Shown piece after piece: positions 12,127-23,372 of a DNA stretch of 64,000 nt; the first letter of the stretch is position 1, and every line of letters starts with the position of its first letter. The notes under the pieces are model-generated. The model was not told where the DNA came from. It made no database searches and worked only from the letters and a program-made list of their open reading frames with translations. Origin of the DNA: Gordionus sp. m RMFG-2023 (taxonomy: Eukaryota > Nematomorpha > Gordioida > Chordodea > Parachordodidae); the NCBI RefSeq assembly GCF_954871325.1, contig NC_088778.1, positions 10,363,882-10,427,881 on the forward strand, given 5' to 3'. The position numbers and the translations under genes were made by a program.

Positions 12127-13098
12127 CAAGGTTTCCCAGTTAAAAAAGGAAAATGTTCGATCAAAAAAGGAAAGTATCATTCAAAAAAGGAAAAATTCCA
12201 ATCAAAAAAGAAAAGTTGTCAATCAAAAAAATAAATCATTTTTTTAAATATTTTTTTCCCTGTGAATTTTTAGTTTTTCTATCTTTCTTTCTTATTTTAT
12301 TTCTAACTTTTTGCGATCTCTTTAAGTCATTTTAAATCTTTAATTTTCTTAATGCCCTTCTCATTTTTTATTCTTTTTTGTTTTTTTTAAATGATTTATA
12401 TATTTTCCCTGTCATTTTTTTTCACTTCTCCATTTTTATATCAAACAATTCTTTTCCCTTTTTCATCCTATATAATAATTTTTTGAATTTTTCCCCTTAT
12501 ATATTTATTTTTTAAAATTTCACTTAATTTTTATTTCTCTTTGGCAACCAAATTTTTTTTTATTAAAAATTTTGCATTCCAAATTATTTCACTTCAATTG
12601 CTGAATTAAATTTATCGTTTAGTGATAATGTAGATGTACTATTTTAAAATTAAATAAATTTTAACTATAATACTATGTAAATTAATAAAATATAATAGTT
12701 AGCGTCAATGTGTATTTTTTACAACTTTAAATCATTTTTTGATCGCGTTTTTTAAAATTAAAAAATCGGACTTTTTCTGAAATATATTATATCATGTTTG
12801 GAATCTTATCTTATGAATTGTAAATAATTTTGCTGTTAACCTTTGAGTCATTTATAATTTATATAAAAAATATATAGAAAATCTAATATAAATTATATTA
12901 AGTTTATAAGTTCATGGAAAAATAGTCTGAATGATGGAATACATTTTCGGTAAAATAGATTTTAAAATTTTAAAAAACGAGCTCAAAAAATGATTAAAAG
13001 TTGAAATAAGTCGGAAAAAACATATTGACGCTAACAATCATATATATTTTTAATTTTGAAATTTTAATATTTATACAACATGCATTCAATAATTCTGA

Positions 13099-13894
13099 AT
13101 ATCACGTCAATTCGGCGCAGTGTCAATTCAGCGTGTCGACCATTCGACACAGAATCATTTATAAATTTATTAGTATAAAAAAAGGATGATTAAATAGAAG
13201 TCATTTTGAATGTTGATCCATTATTTTTTCAAATTTACAAATATATTAAACTATTTTAAATGTTATCTATTTTAAAAATGTTCTTTTAAACATATTTTAA
13301 GCATGTTTTATGAATATAGATTATATTTTCTATAGTCATTTTTTTAAAATAAATAAAAAAGGTTGTGCGTTAATTCGTTTTTGATTAAGGATTTTTAATA
13401 AATCTATGAGTCAGACTTAATTAAAAAATTTTTTGGATCAACATTAGTGTTATACGGATTTGGGTCTATTTTTAAAAACGGCCGATTAAGATTTTAGCCA
13501 AAATAATATGTAAGATTTGAGATAGAAAACCAAACCTTTCTTACATCTATGCGTGAAATCTCCAAGCTTACATAATATTGGCAAAAACTTAATCGAGTCC
13601 TTTATCAACAAAACTAATCAACATACCCTTAACATGGTAAATTGGTCCACCAAAATCGGTATAAATATTGGTTTGTTAATTTTTTTTTGATATTATTAAA
13701 TTATTTATTGATATTAAGCATTTAATAAATAAAATTACGAATTTTTTTAAAAAAAAATATGAAGAAATAATTATTAGAACCAACATTCAAAATGACTTTT
13801 ATTTAATCATCCTTTTCTTTATACTAATAAATTTAATAATAAATTGCAACTCTATTAAATACTCGCCGAATTTGCGCCGAATTGACGTGGAACC
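13099..13894. mobile_element. MULE-like MITE nested in the Tc1-type element
   Basis: Inverted ends of about 115 bp carry CACGTCAATTCGGCGC at both termini. A perfect 10-bp direct repeat ATAATTCTGA flanks it (13089-13098 and 13895-13904). A duplication of 9-11 bp is the mark of Mutator-like elements. There is no coding capacity. A hAT MITE sits inside it at 13445-13616. Confidence 0.85.
13445..13616. mobile_element. hAT MITE nested in the MULE-like MITE
   Basis: This 172-bp hairpin-like element starts TAGTGTTATACGG and ends with the inverse TTGTTTTGAT-like end. It is flanked by a perfect 8-bp duplication ATCAACAT (13437-13444 and 13617-13624). Its interior (TTTAAAAACGGCC ... GATTAAG ... CTTAATCG) resembles the MITE at 41402-41603. 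Confidence 0.85.
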
Positions 13895-14249
13895 ATAATT
13901 CTGAGCAGTAAATAAATTTTTTATAAGTATTTTTAATGATATTCATTGATCTATGAATATAATTAAACGTAAAAATGAGGTAAATGTTATAATCAAGAAT
14001 TTCAGTCTTTTTTGTCATTCACTCCATTTGATGAGTATATCTTTTAAAATGAAATTTTTTTTGTTCAAAAAATTAAATAATGAAGATATGGTAGTAACAA
14101 AGAAAATAACATTAATAGTGTAATGAAAGCTCTAATGATTGGCGCGTCGAAATAGGATAGTATCATAAATAGCATTATGTTTAAAATACGCTATAAAACG
14201 GTGAGAAATATAAAATATTCCCATCTCAAAATGTAATATAATAGTTTAC

Positions 14250-14886
14250 CCAAAGGAGGTTCACATGGACGCAAGAAATTAAATCAAGAACAGGAAGATT
14301 ATAAATTAAATTGCATAAATTTGGATTGCACTTTATCCTTAAAAAGCTATGTGAAATGATTAAAAAAGATATGATGTAGAAATATCAAAAGACACGGTAT
14401 TAACATTAAGGTTACTATCTAAATTTAGGGGTATCATTACATTCAGTTAGAGAAAATACAGAATCAAATATCGAGATGCAAGATGCAACCTTATAAGAAA
14501 GAAAGAAAGAAATACTAAATCATTTTGAAGAAGGTAATAAGATGAATATGATTTTTATGATGGATAATGTTCCATTTCATAATCATACAATTAGAGAATC
14601 GTTAGAAAGGAGATGGCATACAATAAAGTATTTACCACGATACACTCCTTATCTTAATCCCATTAGAAATGTGTTTTTCAATGGAAGGAGTTTGTCAGAA
14701 ATCAAAATCCTAATACCGAGTAGGAATTTGTTAGGCATGGAGAAAGAGGAATATCTGAGGAGAATGCACGGAATTATTTTAGAAATATGGAGATCTATAT
14801 TTCAAAATTTAGAAGAGAGGAAATTATTAATGATTAATATAAATTTTGTTTCTTACTATATATATATATACATTGTAAAATTATAA
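14250..14886 (+). pseudogene. Tc1/IS630-like transposase, degraded
   Basis: The transposase would be the DDE enzyme that cuts and pastes the surrounding element. An open 114-residue segment (14542-14886) holds FMMDNVPFHNHTIRESLERR, then IKYLPRYTPYLNPIRNVF. This is the second catalytic Asp with its N-x-PxH context, followed by the YLPxYxPxLNPIExxF block that normally ends in the third acidic residue. Here the usual Glu position reads Arg (NPIRNVF). Upstream (14250-14540) broken frames keep GRKKLNQEQEDYK, probably the helix-turn-helix part. The first catalytic Asp is not in a clean frame. The gene is inactive. Confidence 0.8.
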
Positions 14887-16109
14887 TGAAATAATTTGAT
14901 ATGCAAAAAATATTAATAAAAAAGATTTTGATTGCCGATGAGAAATAAAAATTAAGTGAAATTTAAAAAATAAAATATAAGGAAAAAAAATTCATAAAAA
15001 GTCAAAAAATTGTTATGTAGGATGAAAGAATTGTTTGACATAAAACTAAAGAAGTGAAGAAAATGACAGAGTAAATAAATGATATTTAAAAAGACAAAAA
15101 AGAATGATCAAAATGAAAAGAAGAAAAATATTGAGAAAAGGAAAAAGAAAGATTTAAAATGACTTAACTCGCAAAAATTTTAAAATAAGAAGGAAAAATT
15201 AAGAAAAATTGTCAAGATAAAAAATTTAATGATTTACTTTTTTTGATTCATACTTTTCCTAAGCTTTTGAAACTTTTCGTTTTTTGATTGGACGCTTTCC
15301 TTTACTGGACTTTTTCTTTTTTGTTTGACATTTTTCCTTTTTTGATCCAACTTTTTCCTAAGCCTTTGATACTTTTCTTTTTTATTTTGACACTTTTCCT
15401 TTTTTGATTGACTATTTTCCTTTTTTGATTGACTATTTACCTTTTTTGATTGATAAATATCCTTTTTTGATTTGAATTTTTCTTTTTTTTGGATGGGAAA
15501 CCCTGTATATGACTAAAATGAATCTTATTTGAATACTTATACTATTATTTTAACTAAGAAATGTTGTTAACTTAACGAATAAAAAAAGGTTTTCTAAGAA
15601 TACTATAATAGTAAGATATATGAGAAAGAAATTCTACGTATTTCTTATTAAAAATATTACAGGTAAATTTTTAAAAATTAACTCTGTAACGTTGGAAGAA
15701 GGATATGGAACACTAAAATCCTCAGCCGATGATTATATGATTTTTTTAGTAAGTAGATTTAGTGCGCTACATTCAAGTCCGTTTAATAACATTAGGAATT
15801 ATTCCTTATAAAATAATTTTACGAGGTGAATACAAAAAATAAATTAGTGCTCATTTTAATTTTATAAAAAGTAAAATTTAAAATAGATATAATTAATATT
15901 TATTACAAATAAGTGTTCAATAAAACCAATATTCTAAAATTATTGTATATATTATTTTCATTACAAAAGTTGAATTAAAATTTTTATTGATTATAAAATA
16001 TTTTTGTAAAAAGTTTTTATCTTTTCTACAATCAGATTATTTCAACATAAATAGAATTCCGATATAAAAAATATTTATGATTACAAATAATTGTTTTGCT
16101 TATAAATAT

Positions 16110-16383
16110 AGAGACCTGCATAGGTACCATTTGCACAGCTCGGCCCGGATTATTTTTTTAAAAAAGATTTTCAGGGCCGGCCCGGATTTTATTCAAATGT
16201 GTTAATTTTAAATTTTTATAGATAATAATGGAAATTTAAAATATATGTTTTAAAATATACGGCACGGCTCGGGTATTTTTTTAAAAACTATTTTCAAGCC
16301 CGGCCTAGATATTTAAAATTTTATTTTGGCCCGTTTAAAAAAAATTAAAATACTACCCGGTGATTAGGACGTGCAGGCCTCTG
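16110..16383. repeat. GC-rich MITE, CCGG-block family (copy 1)
   Basis: Ends read AGAGACCTGCA and TGCAGGCCTCT, inverted with respect to each other. The interior alternates GGCCCGG blocks with ATTTTTTTAAAAA spacers. The same design recurs at 28141, 32748, 34430, 39047 and 55491. Confidence 0.7.
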
Positions 16384-16630
16384 ATATATACATTAAATTG
16401 TACGGTTTATCTATATATTACATTATATTTAAAATCACAAATTACTAATATAGGTTTTTCTTCTTTTAATATTATATAAATGTAATGATTGGTTAAATTC
16501 TTTAAGGAAGTTATAAAAGGAATAATAATTTTTTGAGTCTTTTGAAGATTAAAATCTCCTCGAATTATATAAATTTTTAAAAAATCCTAAATTTATTTAC
16601 CACAAATGATAGGCACAGAACTTGCATCCT

Positions 16631-16636
16631 TTTATT
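16631..16636 (-). promoter_or_regulatory. polyadenylation signal AATAAA of the acetyltransferase gene
   Basis: A canonical hexamer on the - strand lies about 40 nt after the stop codon at 16676. It is the first one downstream, but AATAAA is common in such AT-rich DNA. Confidence 0.45.
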
Positions 16637-16675
16637 TATATAAACTTCCCTTTTTTTTAAATTATGAATAGGCAA

Positions 16676-18528
16676 TTAAATCCAATACGCTTCTAAACTG
16701 GAGACACTATAAACTTTATCGACGGGAATCAAACCTACACCCCATCTATTAACTAATTTCATTTTGTTTTCATTATTATGTACTGCATCGTTTGAATTTC
16801 CCGTTTCTTCCTCTTTATCAGCTTCGTATTTCTCAAAACTATCACTGTACACATTATTGTATCGCGAATTTTCGCACTTCTCTTGATAGTCCTTTTCGTT
16901 GTTATTAAAATGATCCATTTTATACATCCGATACACTGTGATCTTAATTTTGATGTTAGTAAAGTGGGAGTTGTTCCAGTTCTTATCAGCCCATATTTTA
17001 AGACGGTTATTGGTAAATTTGAGAGTCTCATTCTTCGTAGTATCTCCATTCATCTCATCATCATTATTATGATTATTTTTTAATATTTTGACAGGCGCTA
17101 GAACCTCTAGCTCATCTCCGTCTGGCACTTTATCGACTAAGTGTTGATACAATACTTGAGAAATGAAAGGGGTATCGGCATAAAGAGGAGTAATAGCGTG
17201 GCCTATGTAACGTTTTATGAGAAAGCCGTAACCTTTAATTGGCGAGGTTAAATGAGAGGAGTGATTGCCTGTGATAACGTTTGATTTTGTTTTCAAGAAT
17301 TTGATTTTGTTTTCAAGAATTTGATTTTGTTTTCAAGAATTTGATTTTGATATATAATATTTAAGTTCAACCCAAATCGTGATTTAATTAAAATTAAAGA
17401 TATAATAATAGACCAGATTAATTTTTAGATTTAATAATATTTTTAATTTAGAATTGCAAGATTTATAACTTTTGTAAGTAATGAAACATTTTTCATTACT
17501 AAAGTCTAGAGCCATGCATGTTTTTTGGACGGTGTGGGATTATTTTTTTAAAAATATATTGGGTCTGAACAGACTTGTCAAAGTCAGACTTGATTTTTTT
17601 TAAAATTGTTTAATTCCTAAAAGCGAAAACTTCAATTATTTACGGTCGAGTCGGACCTCGAAAAAGAGGTTCAATGCAAGGCTCTATTCATTACCAAAAA
17701 TTTAACCCATTTAAAAAAATTTATTATTATATTTGGATAATTGCTCTATTTTAAACCGGCAAAACGCTTGCAAATTATTTTAGAACAACTTTGCAGAAAT
17801 AAATTAACTAGCTCCTTAATATTCAGAACGCGCATGTAGATTGAGTTCAATTTTTGCTATTACCCAACTACACTTAGTATTAAAAAATCAATAACTTATT
17901 AATTACCACTATTGACGTTATATGTGGCAGAAGAACTGTAATTATTGTGGTCATCGAGCCAAGATTTATCTACCGCAGCTAATAGCGCTATATTTTCTTT
18001 ATCGCCTATACATTCTTTTATGTATTCGATGCGTAATGTTGTGTGGATGGTAGAATCGTATTCAATTAAGTGATCTATCAGTTGAGCATTTTTTCTGATA
18101 TCTATAATTTCTATCTTTGGATCGGTGTGAGATACCGATTCACTATTTTTAAGAAAATTTTCATTCCTCTTAACGGTAGCTCCATATATGCAAACTAATT
18201 TAATTGGTAATAAAATATTTTTGTAAATGCCATAAGAAAAAAAACTCTAATATTTCTTGAATTCATTCATTCTTACGTATAAAAAAACCTGAATAAATCT
18301 CAAAATTAAAGATAAGCATACCGGTGAAAGTGGGATCGCAAAACCCGAGTTTTTTGTAGGCATCGATGCGGTAATCTACAGAATATAAGGCTAAAATCCT
18401 GTGACCCACGTGGGACATTAGAGTTTGCCATAGTAATTTTCCATACCCTTTAAACCTGAATTCCTTTTTCACTACGTAGAGTCCGACCAAAGCTAAGTGT
18501 TCGTCTATTCGCATGCCCAAAATGTTCC
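16676..18528 (-). CDS. GNAT N-acetyltransferase, Acetyltransf_18 type, exons 2-4
   Basis: Three exons on the - strand: 18528-18322, 18194-17907 and 17268-16676. All have AG acceptors and GT donors (GTATGC, GTAATT) and all junctions are phase 1. Exon 2 is the acetyl-CoA core: LALVGLYVVKKEFRFKGYG holds the R-x-x-G-x-G motif, followed by YRIDAYKKLGF. Exon 3 (LIEYDSTIHTTLRIEYIKE) and exon 4 (SPIKGYGFLIKRYIGHAI, PLYADTPFISQVLYQHL, then VYSVSSLEAYWI) form the second GNAT-like domain. In its middle exon 4 has a long Asn/Asp/Glu/Lys-rich insert, making the protein longer than the usual 280-300 residues. The N-terminal exon is missing here. It is almost certainly the orphan at 33764-33977 on the + strand, which joins in phase and gives 433 residues in total. 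The substrate is unknown. Confidence 0.9.
17281..17349. repeat. 20-bp tandem repeat in the last acetyltransferase intron
   Basis: The unit TTGATTTTGTTTTCAAGAAT occurs three times perfectly, with a partial fourth copy. On the coding (-) strand it ends about 10 bp before the exon-4 acceptor, where a pyrimidine tract is normally found. Confidence 0.9.
17500..17686. repeat. hAT-like MITE in the acetyltransferase intron
   Basis: Inverted ends TAGAGCCATGCAT / ATGCAAGGCTCTA and the 8-bp direct repeat TTCATTAC (17492-17499 and 17687-17694) mark a small hAT-type insertion. It lies in the intron between exons 3 and 4. Confidence 0.65.
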
Positions 18529-19446
18529 CTATTATATATGTAATTAAACACTATTTCAAAAATTAATAACGCAACATAAAATTATAATATAGTTAAATTA
18601 TATTTAGATTTAATTTGAATTGTGATGAAGAAAATCTATAAAATGATATCGTTAATTAATTTTTGAGCATATATGGTTTGAAATATATTTTATGTAATTA
18701 TTAACTTTCATTCATTCTTTCTAAAAGTATATAAAAGCATATATACAGAGTTGGGCATATACAGAATCTAGATAAGATTCTTTATAAAAAATTGGATTTT
18801 ATTAAAAGATACTAGCATCTTATTTAAAATAAAAAGATACAAGATAAAAGATAAAAGATATTGTATATTTTGCTAAATGAGAATATCTTAAATACAAGTT
18901 ACTTTCTATAAAATTATCATTACCAATTAAATTAGAATAATTGTGATAAAATATATTTTTTATTATTTATTGATGAAGAATATAACATAGGCTTATATAA
19001 TAAATGAATATTTACAATAATTAATAAAATATTAGATGAGTTAATTATAATAATCAGGCATTTAAATATTAATTTTAGCTCATTCAAACCATAGACAAAG
19101 AAAGGATACACTGGTATTTTTATGAGAGTTGAAATATTAATTTGCAAATATGTATTTAAAATTTATTAAATCAAATTGTTATTGTTATAGATGTTAAATA
19201 ATAAAATGAAATTTTAATATTAAATAAAATTAAATTAAATATTTATTAAAATAAATTTAAAAAATAATGATTAAAAAATATAATATAAAATCAATTAAAA
19301 TAAATTATAATATTAATTAAAATAAATTATAATATTAATTAAAATAAATTATAATATTAATTAAAATAAATTATAATATTAATTAAAATAAATTATAATT
19401 TTAATTAAAATAATTTTATAATATTTGAATAACCTTTTATAAAATA
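18529..19446. other. intron or upstream DNA of the acetyltransferase gene, with repeats
   Basis: No exon-1-like sequence is visible on the - strand. 18755-18880 (GAGTTGGGCATATAC and AAGATACAAGATAAAAGATA) resembles the end regions of the hAT element at 58173-61589. A 22-bp AT-only tandem repeat (ATTAAAATAAATTATAATAT, about six copies) occupies about 19283-19425, just before the Helitron terminus. Confidence 0.6.
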
Positions 19447-21489
19447 CTAGAAGATAGCCCGTCAAAAATGACGGGGAATGAGAATTTTCTTCTTACTTTT
19501 ATGATAGTTGTTACCTCTTATTTGAAAATAATATCCAATTATTATTCTTTAATCCTCCCCCCCCCTTCAGGCCAGGTTTAATCCATTAAAACTAAGTGTA
19601 AATACTATGGTTTGGTAAAATTAAACTTAAAGCTTTTACTTGATAATACAAATATTATTTGTTAAATATTACTGATAATTTATACCTGAATATAATAATT
19701 TTGGTAGTTGAGAATTGAAATAAAATATTTAAATAATCATAATGTTAAAAATACAATCAAAATAAGATTTTCATGGGCCTAGGTTTTTTGATCAGGCCGA
19801 GCCCAGGTCTGCAAAAAAATTTTTTAGGCCAATGTCTGACTCATAGTTAATAATAAAAAAATTCTCAAGCATTCTAGCTCATAATATTTTTGAAAAATTT
19901 TCCCCAAGCCCAGCCTAATATAATTTATAAAAATATTTCTCAAACCCAGCCCAACCTATAAAAAAATTTTCCCAAGCCTGGCCAACCCATAGTAATTTTT
20001 AAAATTTTTCCCAACCCGGGAGATAGGTAAATCTCTAAAACCATATCTATTTTTTATTCTATTTTAACCCAGCTCACCCCTACTTCAGACAAAGGCCAAC
20101 CCATTAAGACTGAGAATGAATACTATTTTTGAATAAAAATATATTTAAATTAGCTTTTACCTGAGGGCCATATAAATATTTTGTGTTAAATATTACACCT
20201 ATGCCTAATATTAAAAAAATTCACAAGCCAGGTCCACGCACTTGGGAAAATTTTCTCAAAAATACCATAATAATTTTGATAGTTGAGAACTGAAATAAAA
20301 TATATAAAAAGTCACAATGCATTTAAAAATACAATCAGAATATGAAATTTGCATGAGCCTTGGTTTTTGATCAGGCCTGGCAATGTCTCCAAAAGAAATT
20401 TTCAGGCCAATTTCTAACCCATATTTAAAATTAAATTTTCAGGAATCTAAGACTATATTAATTTTAAAAAATGTTTCCCAAGCTACTTCCAAGTCCATAT
20501 TAATTATGAAAAATATTTCCCAAACCCAGGAAAACCCAAAATAATTTATTTTTTCCTTGGATTCAGAAAAATAAGTGTGAAATAGGGGTTTATAAGAATT
20601 AAATCTGTCTAATATGTATATATTTTTTTGCCATTTATATTATTGAAAAATTTTTTCAAAATTAGGATCAAATGAAGGGGAAATATCTGATTTACCTATC
20701 ATTCTATTGGTTAGCTCCTGGTATTTATATGAAAATCATGAATACATATTAAAGTACCATGCTAAAAATATGTTCATCCTAATTTAAATTTTAAACAAAC
20801 CACCACCCTTCCAAATGATTTATTACTTAGTTACAAAATATAAATTTAAATTTAAGACATTGTTATTAAATTACAATAGAAAAAATAAAAAGATATTCTA
20901 AGTTAACAAATAATAGGAGGTTAACTTTAATCATAGTCAAATTATATATAAGTAAAACAAAAAAGTTATACATTTAATCAAAAATGTTATAATAAGTTAT
21001 GAAAAATATATATTCTTACAATTAAATTTTGAAGTTATGAGAAAATATACAAAACTATGGAATGCATGTAGAAAGGCCAATTTCAGAAAAGATAAGAGAG
21101 ATGCAAATATTTACTTTGCATAAAAATTACCTAATTAAGAGATATAAAGTTGTATAAAATTCAATGTGGAACGGATCCTTTTTAAGGGTTTTAACAAAAA
21201 CTCTCATCTAGCAAGAATAAATTTTTAGATTATAAAATACAAATGAATAAAAATTTAATTTAAAAGACTTTTTAATTGTACACATAAATTAAAATTACTA
21301 AATATATACTTTATTAACATATTTTATAAAAATAATGGAAAATTTTAGAATAACCCCAAATAAATAAAATTTTTTAAATAACACCTTAAATTAACGATTT
21401 TTTAAATATATATTATAAGTGTGATATGAAAAGTGGGACATGAGAGCGTAACGCTATTTTTGTGACAAGGCTTTTATATATATTATAGA
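19447..21489 (-). mobile_element. non-autonomous Helitron (copy 1)
   Basis: Read on the - strand it starts TCTATAATATATATAAAAG after a host A. It ends with the hairpin CCCGTCATTTTTGACGGG, a short spacer and CTAG before a host T. This is the Helitron terminal pattern with A/T insertion. No RepHel coding sequence is seen. The interior has GCCCAGCC-type blocks and is homologous to 44102-46030. A Helitron-type helicase relic that could represent its source lies at 56810-57620. Confidence 0.85.
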
Positions 21490-21729
21490 TATCGAGAGTT
21501 CTACTTATGACCTTTTATAAAATATATCACGAGTTTTACATATGACCTTTTATAAAATATATCACGATTTTTACTAACTTATTTCATTTTGTTTTATTCA
21601 AATTTATATTATTTTATAATACTATATAAACTTAAAATTTTAGATATATTGAATCACAATGTAAAAATCGTTTTTATTTTTAATAAAATAGTTTTTTCAA
21701 TTATAGATAGCCATCATGTGTTTCCATCA
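21490..21729. other. short tandem duplication and AT-rich DNA
   Basis: A segment of about 38 bp containing TATGACCTTTTATAAAATAT is repeated twice at about 21500-21575. Nothing else is recognised. Confidence 0.6.
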
Positions 21730-21885
21730 GTTATTATTTAATCAAATTTTCGAATAATTTATCATTAAGCCTTTGCCGTTTCGGCATATTTAACATTGTG
21801 CCCAAGTTGAATAACCTTCCAACTGGAGCAGATGAAGGTATTACAGTATTATATTTTAAAAAAATTTCCTTAATTGAAAGGATCA
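21730..21885 (-). mobile_element. hAT transposase C-terminal fragment
   Basis: The - strand reads EIFLKYNTVIPSSAPV, then RLFNLGTMLN and RQRLNDKLFENLI. This is the hAT dimerisation end (SSAPVERLF and RxRLxDxxFExL). It is cut at 21885 by the next repeat, which starts CAGTGGCGTAG. Confidence 0.75.
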
Positions 21886-23361
21886 GTGGCGTAGTCAAGA
21901 TTTTCAAATGGGGAGGGGGGGGGGGGGGGGGGTAAAAAATTTAAAGTTGGCTGAACAAGCCCTAATTCTAAAATATGACAATGTTTTGTGAGTTATTAGT
22001 GTTTGACTTTAACCAGTATAGTAGCCAGTATAAAGGAAAAAATTATAACAAGATTTTGGCCAACCTTATGATTAAAAGGTGACTGAAAGTATTTATTCAG
22101 TAATTTTTAACAATATTTGTATATTAATTTAATCCGTTGATAGACAGTATAAGGAAAAAATTGCCAAAATATATATATATATATCGTGCTAAAATGAAAA
22201 ATATAAAAAACTTTATTTATATGGCGTGCGTTAATATTTAATGCCTGACTTCAATTCCTCACTTAAATATGAGAACCAGAAAAGAAACTGAGTTATAAAC
22301 AAAATGAAGCCTATGATATCACAAGCATGAGGTGAGTTAAACTTGAAAACACTAATTCTGAAACTTATAATAAGCCATAAGTAGGGCTTTATTAGTATAT
22401 TTTATTTCTTTATGATCTATGGTAGTTGGTTTAAAGAGGAAAAGTATTATTGGTAAAAAATAAAAAAATGTCCAAATTAGCATCATGCCAGAACGGAGAA
22501 TATAGAAGTTCTAAATATCTGGTCTACGTTAATATTCAATAATTCTTTTCAATTTCTCCAGCCATTAAAAAATAACCGAATTATGAACCAAGAACCTATG
22601 ATATCACGTTGTAAGCGTAAAGTTGGCCAAACATCTGGAAGCATTATCTTGGAAATTGTCAATAATTAGTGCGTATTTCATACTTCTTTACTGCTTCAAC
22701 CCGTTTGGTAGATTGTTTTAATTTTTGGCAAATTAAAAAAAAATCACCAAAATTGGCATCCTGCTAGAAGGAATATATAGAAACAATGAAATGATTAGTA
22801 CTTACTAGTTCATCGATCAATTTTTTTCAGCCAATAAATAAAAACCAGTTATAAGCGAATTATAAATTACGGCAAGTCTTAGGCTGAATCTTAAATATCA
22901 AATTTTAAATTATCAAAAATCAATTTAGTCTGAATACATTAAGGTTTCTCTCCCCGATTCGAGATATTTTTGAATTTTATGATTCTATGATCTTCCTATA
23001 AGTTATTTTTTCTTTTCAGTTTGTTTAAAAAATATTGAAGTAATTTAAATCTCATTGAATAAGATAGAACGGAAGATTCTATAAGCACAAAAGAAATTAA
23101 AAAAATTAAAATCAGCCACAACCCACCTTTAAAGTAATTAACTTATACTGCAGTTCTTGGGCATAGTGTCTTTTTTTTGCCCCGCTCTTTTTCTTAAAGC
23201 CTATGGACGTCTGTAACATTTTTCGAAATGTTGCGCGTACAAGTACGTACGGCTTGCCCACAAACGTGTAGAGGGCTCCTCATATTTTTTTTTAAACTTT
23301 CACCCCAATTAACTTATGTTCCAATTAGATGGAAATGAGGAATACCTAGGGTAGCTATGTT
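21885..23361. repeat. hAT-like non-autonomous repeat (CAGTGGCGTAG end), cut by the assembly gap
   Basis: It starts CAGTGGCGTAGTCAAG and is followed by a G-run of about 20 bases. GTTGGCTGAACAA and TTGGCCAACCTTA blocks recur in the copy at 34209-36442. The far end is not seen before the N gap. Confidence 0.55.
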
Positions 23362-23371
23362 NNNNNNNNNN
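23362..23371. other. assembly gap (10 N)
   Basis: Exactly ten N, a placeholder size used by scaffolders. The base after it (A) and the CCC that follows are the last base of a TTAA target and the first bases of a piggyBac terminus, so the contig begins exactly at a transposon boundary. Confidence 0.98.
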
Positions 23372-23372
23372 A

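Larger units (their letters stand above)
12127..15505 (+). mobile_element. Tc1/IS630-type DNA transposon with long inverted repeats
   Basis: The left end reads CAAGGTTTCCCA and the right end TGGGAAACCCTG. Both are bordered by TA, the usual target of this superfamily. The inverted repeats are long: 12127 to about 12600 pairs with about 14885-15505. Their outer parts hold many short AAAAAAGGAAAA / CCTTTTTTGATTGA repeats, and the right arm has more of these copies. A transposase remnant lies at about 14250-14886. A MULE-like MITE (13099-13894) is inserted in the interior. Confidence 0.85.

Noticed and set aside
12153-12335. Lys-rich open frame
   Set aside because: It lies in the terminal inverted repeat of the Tc1-type element and comes from the AAAAAAGGAAA units.
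16150-16350. Regularly spaced GC blocks that look like a CRISPR or satellite array
   Set aside because: The blocks are degenerate, the spacers are poly-A/T, inverted ends are present and copies are dispersed, so this is a MITE interior in an animal genome.
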